DNA from: Acidimicrobiia bacterium
GTDB taxonomy: Bacteria; Actinomycetota; Acidimicrobiia; IMCC26256; JAENVU01
Direction of reading: 5' to 3'
Length of the DNA: 11,681 nucleotides
NCBI GenBank assembly: GCA_017882945.1
Contig: JADGON010000021.1
Location: forward strand, 1 to 11,681
The notes beneath the pieces are model-generated. The model did no database searches and was not told the origin of the DNA. It saw only the letters and a list, made by a program, of their open reading frames with translations. The position numbers were made by a program, and so were the translations under genes. The first letter of the stretch is position 1; every line of letters begins with the position of its first letter. Positions 1 to 6,260 of the stretch are shown in pieces.

Positions 1-1191
1 CTCGCGGTCAAGGACTCGAAGCTCAACCTTTCGCTCGCCGAGGCGACGAACCGGATCTCGGCCGCCCAGGTCGGCGACCTCGGCTTCGTCGAGCTCAAGG
101 CCACCGGTCCGAACAAGCTGGACGCCGAGCGTCTCACGCGGTTCGCGTCGTCGTCGCTCATCTCCACCATCGCCGCGCAGCAGACCGCAGCGAAGTTCGC
201 CGACCTGCTCCCGATCCAGAGCCAGCGCACCCAGCTCCTGAAGCAGCTGAACGACCCTGCCACCGGCGCCGCGGACCGGGCCAGCATCCAGGGGCAGGTC
301 GACGCCCTCAACCAGGCCGAGATCGACATCCGGAACCGCAAGGACGACAAGCTCGCCATCCTCGCGGGGGCGATCGCGTCCGACAGCCCGGTCTCCCCAC
401 AGCCGCTCCGGGATGCGCTGCTGGCGTTCATCGTCTCGCTCGTGGTGGTGGCCGAGCTCACCGTCCTCGTGCACTTCGTCGGTGACCGCTTCTCCCGTAC
501 CGAGGACACCGCGGATGTCACCCGGATCACCGGGCTCCCGGTGCTGGCCAAGATTCCCAAGGGCTCCGGCATCGAGCTCGTCGAGGCATTCCGCGTCCTG
601 CGCACCAACCTGATGGTCCTCGAGGGCGCGGGCAAGCCGCGCACGCTCGCGGTCGTGAGCGCGAACCAGAGCGCGGGAAAGACGTTCACCGCCGTGCACC
701 TGGCGCAGTCCGCGGCCGGGCTCGACGAGAAGGTCGTGATCGTGGACGCGGACCTCCGCAAGCCCTCGGTGCACGAACGGCTCGGCGTCCCCCGGGCTCC
801 CGGCCTGTCCGCGGTGCTCCAGGGCAACGATCTCGCGACGATGCTGCGCAAGCTCCCCGACACGCCGTTCCTCCGGGTGCTGGCGAGCGGCGCCCCGGTG
901 CAGGACGCCTCCGCGGTGCTCGGCGCGCGCCCGTTCCGCCACGTCCTCGACTCGCTCCGGGCCGTGCGCCTCGTGGTCGTCGACACCCCGCCGGCCGCGA
1001 TGTTCGCCGACGCGATGGCCGTCGCTTCGCAGTGCGACGCCACGATCTTCGTGCTCGACGTCAAGACGAGCCGGCGCCGCCAGGTGCGCCAGACCCTCGA
1101 GGCCCTCGAGCGCGCGGGCGCCAACCTCGTCGGGGTCGTCGTGAACCGGACCGCATCGCCCCGCCGCTCGTCGTACTACTACGAAGCCTGA
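1..1191 (+). CDS. Polysaccharide chain-length regulator / BY-kinase (Wzz + CpsD-CapB type), 5'-truncated
   Basis: The reading frame is open from base 1 to the TGA at 1189-1191; the start and first membrane helix lie outside the window, leaving 396 codons. Codons 1-130 look like the extracytoplasmic, helix-rich part of a Wzz protein. A Pro-containing stretch and a hydrophobic segment follow at about codons 135-158 (LLAFIVSLVVVAELTVLVHF), the second membrane helix. The cytoplasmic half is a bacterial tyrosine kinase: Walker A SANQSAGKT (Lys at 679-681), Walker A' VVIVDADLRKP and Walker B VVVDTPP. The protein ends RRSSYYYEA, so the autophosphorylated tyrosine cluster is only three residues. In this family, kinase and co-polymerase act at the inner membrane to set chain length and export of capsule or exopolysaccharide. 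The fused architecture is typical of actinobacteria and firmicutes. It converges with the flippase gene, 13 bases away. Confidence 0.93.
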   Translation, partial: LAVKDSKLNLSLAEATNRISAAQVGDLGFVELKATGPNKLDAERLTRFASSSLISTIAAQQTAAKFADLLPIQSQRTQLLKQLNDPATGAADRASIQGQVDALNQAEIDIRNRKDDKLAILAGAIASDSPVSPQPLRDALLAFIVSLVVVAELTVLVHFVGDRFSRTEDTADVTRITGLPVLAKIPKGSGIELVEAFRVLRTNLMVLEGAGKPRTLAVVSANQSAGKTFTAVHLAQSAAGLDEKVVIVDADLRKPSVHERLGVPRAPGLSAVLQGNDLATMLRKLPDTPFLRVLASGAPVQDASAVLGARPFRHVLDSLRAVRLVVVDTPPAAMFADAMAVASQCDATIFVLDVKTSRRRQVRQTLEALERAGANLVGVVVNRTASPRRSSYYYEA

Positions 1192-1204
1192 CCGAGCGAC
1201 GTAG

Positions 1205-2683
1205 CTAGCCCGGCATGCCGGCGCCCGGCTCCGGGCGGTCGATGCCTTCGTCGATGATCGCCCGGAGGTCGTCGCGCGGCTCGCCGCCGAGCGCCCGGAG
1301 ACCACCCGGACCGTTGACCGCGAGGACGTGCACGACACCGAAGTAGACCGCCGCGGTGATCGCGGCGCCGATCGGCCACGGGATCCGGTCGAGGAGCGCC
1401 CAGCCGATCAGCCCGGCGAGCGCGCCCGCCCCGAAGCACTTCGCGAGGGCGTCCCACGGCAGTGGGAGCACCCCGGGGATCCGCACGACACCGATCCCGA
1501 GGACCGCCAGCACCACGACCTCGGTGATGACGGTCGCCCACCCCGAGCCGAGGTACGAGTACTCGGGGATGAGCACGATGTTGAGCGCGATGTTCAGCAC
1601 GACACCGACGAGCATCGCGATCGGGTACAAGCGATTGCGTCCGGCCGCGACCAACGTCGTGAACGCGAGCAAGGTGAAGAAGTGGATGCCCTGGCCCACC
1701 ACGAGCAGTCGGGCCGCGTCTGTGGCATCGGCGTACCGCTGTTGGTACAGCAACGTGACCAGCGGCTCGGCGAAGATGACGAATCCGACGCAGGCCCCCA
1801 CCGCGCCGACCGCGAGGATGATCAGCGCGTGGCGGAAGGTGCGCCGGAACGCGGCCGGGTCGCCGGGCCATGACGCGACCATCATCGTGAGCGCCGGCGT
1901 CACCACGGCCAGCGGGAGCGCGCCCAGGAGGTCGGAGAACTTGTAGCCGACGCTGTAGGTGGCCACGGCCGTGTACGTGGCCAGGAGCGAGAGCATGACG
2001 ATGTCGATGCGGAAGTAGATGGTGTCGAGCGCGGCCCCGAGTGCGAGGGGCGCGGCTTCCCGGAGCCAGATCCACCATCTCCCCCACTGGATGTGGACCC
2101 GGACGCGCACCGCGCGGCGGGTGACGAAGACCAGCCAGAGCGTGAGTGCGATGGCGTTGGCCACCGTCGACCACGAGAACCAGAGGATCGACGCGACTCC
2201 CGCGACCGCCACGACGATGGTGAACACGAACTGCACCGCTTGACCGAGCACGTTGGAGACCGCGATGTCGCGCAGCCAGAGGCGGGCCTCGAACAGCAGG
2301 ATGACCCCGAACGCGGCCGAGAGGATCACGAGGTTGAGACCGGCGACCGCGGTCCCGAGCACGATGTCGCTCGGGTACCCACCGAGGAGCACCCACGCCA
2401 TCGCGATCGCGTAGGAGACGAACCCGATGACGAGGCGGAGCCCCACGTAGGAGCCGACGACTTCCCCCGCGGCGTCGCCGTCCACGGCCATCAGGTCGCG
2501 CAGGACGATCCGACTCAGCTTGAGGTCGGCGATGAAGCCGACGATGCCGAGCAGGGACAGGATGAACTGGTACCGCCCGAAGTCACTCTTGGAGAGCTCC
2601 CGGACGACGATGAGCGTCCCGGCCCACGCGAACGCGGCAACCAGGTAGCGACCGACAACCAGGACCCCGGCCCCGCTGAGCAT
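1205..2683 (-). CDS. Polysaccharide flippase, Wzx/MATE-like (oligosaccharide translocase family)
   Basis: A 492-residue, very hydrophobic protein with roughly 12-14 predicted membrane segments in hydrophobicity blocks along its whole length. It begins MLSGAGVLVVGRYLVAAFAW and has the early RELSKSDFGRYQF stretch and the central YSVGYKFSDLLGALP stretch typical of polysaccharide biosynthesis proteins of the PST/MVF clan. Family members flip undecaprenyl-linked oligosaccharide units across the cytoplasmic membrane before polymerisation. The length matches the family (about 420-500). ATG at 2681-2683 is the only ordinary start in frame: going upstream the frame stays open to a stop at 2771-2773 with no other ATG or GTG. 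No good Shine-Dalgarno motif precedes it, so initiation could be leaderless or weak. The C-terminal tail is Gly/Pro-rich and soluble. It lies next to a BY-kinase and sugar-nucleotide genes, which supports the role. The exact substrate cannot be told. Confidence 0.88.
   Translation of the reverse strand: MLSGAGVLVVGRYLVAAFAWAGTLIVVRELSKSDFGRYQFILSLLGIVGFIADLKLSRIVLRDLMAVDGDAAGEVVGSYVGLRLVIGFVSYAIAMAWVLLGGYPSDIVLGTAVAGLNLVILSAAFGVILLFEARLWLRDIAVSNVLGQAVQFVFTIVVAVAGVASILWFSWSTVANAIALTLWLVFVTRRAVRVRVHIQWGRWWIWLREAAPLALGAALDTIYFRIDIVMLSLLATYTAVATYSVGYKFSDLLGALPLAVVTPALTMMVASWPGDPAAFRRTFRHALIILAVGAVGACVGFVIFAEPLVTLLYQQRYADATDAARLLVVGQGIHFFTLLAFTTLVAAGRNRLYPIAMLVGVVLNIALNIVLIPEYSYLGSGWATVITEVVVLAVLGIGVVRIPGVLPLPWDALAKCFGAGALAGLIGWALLDRIPWPIGAAITAAVYFGVVHVLAVNGPGGLRALGGEPRDDLRAIIDEGIDRPEPGAGMPG
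1210..1236. terminator. Adjacent palindromes at convergent gene ends, possible terminator
   Basis: Two perfect inverted repeats lie side by side: CCGGCATGCCGG (1210-1221) and GCCCGGctCCGGGC (1223-1236). They fall in the last codons of the flippase gene, just past the stop of the convergent kinase gene. GC-rich actinobacterial terminators often lack a T-run, so this could stop plus-strand transcripts from the kinase gene. It is also coding sequence for a Gly/Pro tail, which can create palindromes by chance. Confidence 0.3.
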
Positions 2684-2799
2684 GGAGCCCGAGCGACGGG
2701 GGGTTCGGTCCCCGGTCCCCTCGGCGTCGGCGATCGGACGCCCTTTCGTCAGCCGGCTGAGGTCCCGAGTCTAGATCGGGACCCTCGCCGAACCGACCC
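2684..2799. other. Intergenic spacer between CAP-repeat gene and flippase gene
   Basis: This 116-base spacer holds a double inverted repeat (described separately) close to the CAP gene's stop. Nearer the flippase start there is a tandem CGGTCCCC repeat at about 2706-2719. I see no convincing -35/-10 pair or ribosome-binding site for the flippase gene. Confidence 0.5.
2749..2785 (-). terminator. Double inverted repeat downstream of CAP-repeat gene, likely terminator
   Basis: GGTCCCGA (2761-2768) and TCGGGACC (2776-2783) form a perfect 8-bp stem with a 7-base loop; two further pairs are possible past a one-base bulge. It starts 17 bases beyond the stop of the CAP-repeat gene, read on the minus strand. 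Immediately after it is a perfect 12-base palindrome, TCAGCCGGCTGA (2749-2760). There is no T-run, so the call rests on position and stem strength. Confidence 0.55.
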
Positions 2800-4179
2800 T
2801 CACCCGACGATGCGGCAGCCGAGCAACGGGTTCGCGAATCCCGAGCCGCGGTTGATCGCGTAGGCGCACACGGTGTGCGCGCCGGGGCCCAGGGGCACCA
2901 CCGCGTTGAAGGCATGGCGGGCGCTGTAGGCGGTGAACGCGGCCGCGATGTCCGCTCGGACGTCGTTCGCCGTGATCGCCCGGACCGGTTGACCGTCGAC
3001 GTATACGTGGACCGGGATCGAGGTGGCCACGTCCGGGTCGAGCGCCCAGCCGGTCACTCGCACGCCGTTGGCCTGGCGGGTGGCGCCGTCGAGGTTCCCG
3101 AACGGGTTGGTGTTCACGAACTTGCATCCGACCAACGGGTTGTTCCCGTTGTTCGCCGGGTTGATCGCATAGGCGCACAACGAGCCGCTCTCGTTCGGGA
3201 CGTTGATGGCGAAGCCGTGGTCCGCACCGAACGACGGGTAGGAACGGGCGACGTCGGAGCGCACGTTGCCCGCCGGCACGGCCTTGACGATGTGGCCGTT
3301 GAAGTAGAGGTGGACACCGAGCGGGCCGGCGACGTCCGGGCCGATGGCCCAGCCGGACGCCCACGTGCCCGACGGGGTCGGGACGGCGGCATCGAGCGAG
3401 CCGAACGGGGTGTTCCGCACGAGCATGCATCCGAGCAGCGGGTTCCCCACTCCGTTGTACTGATTGATGGCGTAGGTGCAGACGGTGTGGTCTCCGGTCC
3501 CGACCGCGACGTTCGTCGAGTAGCCGTGCTGGCTCCCGTAGCCGGGATAGGCCGCCCCGACGTCCGGGCGCGTGGTGTTGGCGGTCGTTGCCTGGGCGGC
3601 GCGGCCGTCGACGTAGACGTGGACCGTGATGGGGCCCGTGAGATCCGGGTCGAGCGCCCAACCAGTGACGCCCACCACACCGGGACCGCGCACGACACTC
3701 TCGAGCCGGCCGATCGGACCACCGGGCGGGGTCGGCGGCGGGTCACCGTCCATGAAGACCTCGGCGACCCACATCTGTCCGCCGCCGTACGCGACACCGA
3801 TGCCGACCCAGTGGAATCTCGGGTCGACCATGTTCGCGTGGTGCTCGGGGGACGCGACGAAGGCGTCTTGGAGCGACGCGACGCTCGGACCGCGCCCGAC
3901 GTTCTCGCCGAGCTTGCTCCAACCAACGCTGATGCCGTCGGTCAGGTTCGAGTGGCAGAGGCAGCCGGTCGCCGCCATGTGCGCGGCCCAGGCCTGCGCC
4001 TTGGCCGTCAGCACGGAGTGGGTCTGGAGCGTCCCGACTCCCGAGCCGGCGCGCAGCGCGTTGATGCGCCCGGTGAAGTCCGCCTCGGCGGCGGGGTCGG
4101 ACGCGGACGCGCCTTGGCTCGTGGCCACGACGAAGAGCGCGCTCGAAGCGATCAAGATTGCGGCGATGAAACGTCGCAT
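2800..4179 (-). CDS. Secreted CAP/SCP-domain protein with three C-terminal ~100-residue repeats
   Basis: A 459-residue protein. Residues 1-26 are a signal peptide (MRRF, hydrophobic core, ASA before Ser27). Residues about 34-142 are a CAP (SCP/PR-1) domain: a first helix with INALRAGSGVG, then AQAWAAHMAATGCLCHSNL, LGENVGRG, SPEHHANM and QMWVAEVF. His76, Glu92, His113/114 and Glu140 are candidates for the family's conserved His/Glu pocket. A Pro-rich linker (about 146-154) leads to three repeats at about 155-255, 258-356 and 359-459, each with a GWA(L/I)xPD motif and two Cys 17 residues apart. Extracellular bacterial CAP proteins have varied, mostly unproven roles, including cell-wall-associated ones. 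ATG 4177-4179 is well placed: GAGGA at 4190-4194 lies 10 bases upstream. The gene seems to be transcribed alone. The domain call is firm; the function is unknown. Confidence 0.9.
   Translation of the reverse strand: MRRFIAAILIASSALFVVATSQGASASDPAAEADFTGRINALRAGSGVGTLQTHSVLTAKAQAWAAHMAATGCLCHSNLTDGISVGWSKLGENVGRGPSVASLQDAFVASPEHHANMVDPRFHWVGIGVAYGGGQMWVAEVFMDGDPPPTPPGGPIGRLESVVRGPGVVGVTGWALDPDLTGPITVHVYVDGRAAQATTANTTRPDVGAAYPGYGSQHGYSTNVAVGTGDHTVCTYAINQYNGVGNPLLGCMLVRNTPFGSLDAAVPTPSGTWASGWAIGPDVAGPLGVHLYFNGHIVKAVPAGNVRSDVARSYPSFGADHGFAINVPNESGSLCAYAINPANNGNNPLVGCKFVNTNPFGNLDGATRQANGVRVTGWALDPDVATSIPVHVYVDGQPVRAITANDVRADIAAAFTAYSARHAFNAVVPLGPGAHTVCAYAINRGSGFANPLLGCRIVG
2803..3717 (-). repeat. 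Three protein-coding GWALDPD-type repeats in the CAP protein
   Basis: The units are at about 3415-3717, 3112-3408 and 2803-3105. Each encodes 98-101 residues running from P(I/F)GxL(D/E), through GWA(L/I)xPD, V(H)(V/L)Y, RxD(V/I) and H(G/A)(F/Y), to (V/L)C(T/A)YAIN and a closing NPL(L/V)GC. The two Cys of each unit (234/251, 335/352, 438/455) are exactly 17 apart and may form a disulfide outside the cell. The middle unit has GWAIGPD and RSDV instead of the usual GWALDPD and RPDV. The DNA of the units is clearly diverged, so the duplication is not recent. Confidence 0.9.
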
Positions 4180-4346
4180 GGTGGGTGCATCCTCTGGTAG
4201 CCGACTGGCGGGTGAGTGCTGGCGTCCTTGCCGTGGATCGGGCTTCCGTGTCGTGCTCAGCGCCGGTATCGAGAATCGGCATCGCGGTCCACGACCTTGA
4301 ACCGCCGCGCCTCCGGGGAACCCACTCGAGACTCGATCAGGCTAAC

Positions 4347-4395
4347 GATCTCGGGCGCGCGCGCGCCGAAACGAAGATCTCACCGGGCGCGCGCG
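4347..4395. repeat. Imperfect direct repeat with alternating GC tract
   Basis: GATCTC followed by GGGCGCGCGCG occurs at 4347-4363 and again at 4376-4395; in the second copy ACC separates the two parts. The first copy runs on into a perfect 14-base palindrome of alternating G and C (GGCGCGCGCGCGCC, 4354-4367). Such tracts can adopt unusual DNA structure. No function is evident. Confidence 0.5.
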
Positions 4396-4409
4396 ATGTA
4401 ATCACTTGA

Positions 4410-4455
4410 CCGAAATGTTCGGCCATATTGCCACGAAGAGTGGCGACATGCATGT
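4410..4455. promoter_or_regulatory. Cluster of three inverted repeats, possible operator or 3'-end structure
   Basis: Three perfect dyads sit within 46 bases: CCGAAatgTTCGG (4410-4422), GCCACgaagaGTGGC (4430-4444) and the palindrome ACATGCATGT (4446-4455). They are in the most AT-rich patch of the intergenic region, about 230-275 bases upstream of the CAP gene and about 120-160 bases past the rmlC-like stop. Either regulator binding or transcript-end hairpins for the rml run would fit. The sequence does not decide between them. Confidence 0.4.
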
Positions 4456-4572
4456 AACTCGCGCACCGTGAGCAACATCAGGAACTCCCCGCGCCGACCG
4501 CGCGCGGGACGTGACTTGGGTCTCTGCGGCCAGAATTCAGAAACCGTTCGCGATCCCGACAGCCGTTTGTGC

Positions 4573-5139
4573 CTATGTGCGCAGGCTCGCGTGCGGCCGG
4601 AACTGGGGGTCGAGCTCCGACCGGCGGGGGTTCTTCTGGTCCCGCGCGGAAAGGACCGGGTCGGTGACTCCCCAGTCCGCGTCGATCGCCGGGTCGTCCC
4701 ACGCGACACCGAGCTCGTCGGCCGAGTTGAAGTACCCGTCGACGAGGTAGGTGATCGTCATGTCGGTCAGCGCCGCGAATCCGTGCGCGACCCCCGGAGG
4801 GATGAACACGCCGCGGTGATCGTGGGTGCCGTCTTCACGCGCGCCGAGGTCGATCATCTGCGTGGCCCCGTCGGTCGGCGAGCCGGTGCGCAGGTCGTGC
4901 AGGACGACGCGGCAACGCCCGTACGGCACGTACCAGTAGTCAGCCTGGTGGAGGTGGTAGTGGAGTCCCACCACCGACCCGGCGACGCGGTCGCCGCGGT
5001 TGCCCTGGACCATCTCACGGCCTCGTGGGAACCACTCGCGCCGGTAGGTCTCGATGAAGAAGCCTCGCGCGTCGCCGTGGATCACCGGCTCGACGACGTA
5101 GACGCCGGCGATGACGTCGGACTCCGTGACCGTTGCCAT
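4573..5139 (-). CDS. RmlC-like dTDP-4-dehydrorhamnose 3,5-epimerase family protein, atypical active site
   Basis: A 188-residue cupin protein, the usual size for RmlC. It has the DARGFFIETY motif (23-32), GLHYH with the expected catalytic-base His60, HDLRTGSPT (81-89), FIPPGVAHGFAAL (112-124) and a YLVDGYF stretch with Tyr131 as candidate acid, then ELGVAWDDP. In classical RmlC the base is followed by a Gln-Gly-Lys segment and preceded by an Arg (RGLH). Here these read VGLH and Gln-Ala-Asp, so the Arg and Lys that grip the substrate seem to be replaced. It most likely acts on a dTDP-4-keto-6-deoxyhexose, but may not be a true 3,5-double epimerase. The ATG (5137-5139) overlaps the RmlA stop as TGATG and has GGTGGAG in good position, so the two are translationally coupled. 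Confidence 0.85.
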   Translation of the reverse strand: MATVTESDVIAGVYVVEPVIHGDARGFFIETYRREWFPRGREMVQGNRGDRVAGSVVGLHYHLHQADYWYVPYGRCRVVLHDLRTGSPTDGATQMIDLGAREDGTHDHRGVFIPPGVAHGFAALTDMTITYLVDGYFNSADELGVAWDDPAIDADWGVTDPVLSARDQKNPRRSELDPQFRPHASLRT

Positions 5140-6224
5140 CAGTCGAGCTCCACCTTCGAGTGATCGCCGAGCATCAGACGCAGGGCGTGGGGACGACGAT
5201 CGGAACGAACGACCTCGACCTGGCGGCCGACGAGCGAGTCGGTGAGCCGGTCGATGCCGAGGATGCGGCTTCCGGACAGCACGACCGAGTGCTCGACTTC
5301 CGAGTCGACCACCTCGCAGTCCGCCGCCACCGACGTGAACGGACCGATGTAGCTGTTCACGACGCGCGTGCGCTCACCGATGATGGCCGGCCCCCGGACC
5401 CGGGAGCCGATGATCTCACCGCCGGCCTCGATGACCACGCTGCCCTCGATCGTCGATGCTTCGTCCACCTTGCCGTCATTGCGACCCTGCAGCGTCTCGA
5501 GCACGAGCCGGTTGCAGTCGAGGAGCGGGTCCTTCTTGCCCGTGTCGATCCACCAGCCCCGCAGCACCTCGTGGCGGACCCGGTGCCCGTGCTCGAGCAG
5601 CCACTGGATCGCGTCGGTGATCTCGAGCTCGCCGCGGGCGGAGGGCTCGATCGAGGCAACCGCGGTGTGGATCTCGGCGTCGAAGAGGTAGACCCCCACG
5701 AGGGCGAGGTCCGACGGGGGATCGGCCGGCTTCTCGACCAGATACAGCACCTCGCCGACCTCGTTCACCGCCGCGACCCCGAACTGGGTCGGATCGTCCA
5801 CGTGGGCGAGCAGGATCTGCGCTGCGGGTGCATCGGCGCCGTCACGGGCGCGGGCGCTCTCGAACTCGTCGACGAACTCCGCGAGCCCCTGTTGCAGCAT
5901 GTTGTCGCCGAGGTACATCACGAAGTCGTCGTCGCCGAGGAAGTCGCGGGCGATCCGGACACAGTGCGCCAGGCCGAGCGGCGCGTCCTGGGGGATGTAG
6001 GTGACGCGCGCGCCGAACTTGGAGCCGTCACCCACCGCCGCGACGATCTCCTCGGCCGTGTCGCCCACCACGATCCCGATCTCGTCGATCCCGGCGGCCA
6101 CCATGTCCTCGATGCCGTAGAACAGGATCGGCTTGTTCGCGATGGGGACGAGCTGCTTGGCACTGGTATGCGTGATCGGGCGGAGCCGGGTGCCCGCACC
6201 ACCCGACAGGATCAGCCCCTTCAT
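5139..6224 (-). CDS. rmlA: Glucose-1-phosphate thymidylyltransferase, long form (RmlA/StrD type)
   Basis: A 361-residue protein that makes dTDP-glucose from dTTP and glucose 1-phosphate, the first step toward dTDP-deoxysugars. The nucleotide-binding signature GGAGTRLRPIT (8-18) is followed by KQLVPIANKPILFY (23-36), YLGDNM with metal-binding Asp107, LVEKPADPP (162-170) and WWIDTGKKDPLL with Asp227. After about residue 250 comes a hexapeptide-like, left-handed beta-helix tail (EGSVVIEAGGEIIGS and later turns). This makes it the ~355-residue long form seen in StrD and antibiotic deoxysugar enzymes rather than the ~290-residue enterobacterial RmlA. The long form sometimes accepts other nucleotides, so specificity is inferred. 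Start ATG 6222-6224 has no clear Shine-Dalgarno motif. It lies 36 bases after the glucosaminidase gene and overlaps the rmlC-like gene by one base. Confidence 0.93.
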   Translation of the reverse strand: MKGLILSGGAGTRLRPITHTSAKQLVPIANKPILFYGIEDMVAAGIDEIGIVVGDTAEEIVAAVGDGSKFGARVTYIPQDAPLGLAHCVRIARDFLGDDDFVMYLGDNMLQQGLAEFVDEFESARARDGADAPAAQILLAHVDDPTQFGVAAVNEVGEVLYLVEKPADPPSDLALVGVYLFDAEIHTAVASIEPSARGELEITDAIQWLLEHGHRVRHEVLRGWWIDTGKKDPLLDCNRLVLETLQGRNDGKVDEASTIEGSVVIEAGGEIIGSRVRGPAIIGERTRVVNSYIGPFTSVAADCEVVDSEVEHSVVLSGSRILGIDRLTDSLVGRQVEVVRSDRRPHALRLMLGDHSKVELD

Positions 6225-6260
6225 CGGCTGGCGATGCTAGACGATCAGGTCGGAGGCCGA
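6225..6260. other. 36-base spacer between the glucosaminidase-repeat gene and rmlA
   Basis: The gap is too short for an ordinary independent promoter plus leader, and no terminator hairpin is evident. Read-through from the glucosaminidase-repeat gene into rmlA is therefore likely. Confidence 0.45.

Larger units (their letters stand above)
4180..4572. other. 393-base non-coding region upstream of the CAP-repeat gene, rich in dyads
   Basis: It lies between the start of the CAP-repeat gene and the stop of the rmlC-like gene, both on the minus strand. It holds the CAP gene's ribosome-binding site (4190-4194), an imperfect direct repeat with alternating GC (4347-4395), and three consecutive dyads in an AT-richer patch (4410-4455). 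I could not place a convincing -35/-10 pair. The short frames here on both strands show no recognisable protein features. Confidence 0.6.

Noticed and set aside
2803..3717. CRISPR array or tandem DNA repeat
   Set aside because: The periodicity is about 300 bases, is diverged at DNA level, keeps frame and encodes a protein module. There are no short identical repeats with unique spacers.
2875..4200. 441-codon open frame on the + strand across the CAP-repeat gene
   Set aside because: It is Arg/Val/Asp-rich with no recognisable domain and mirrors the repeat structure of the real gene.
4180..4572. A small gene or tRNA in the non-coding region
   Set aside because: Short frames exist on both strands but lack a credible start with ribosome-binding site, a domain or a coding pattern. 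I found no cloverleaf-like arrangement.
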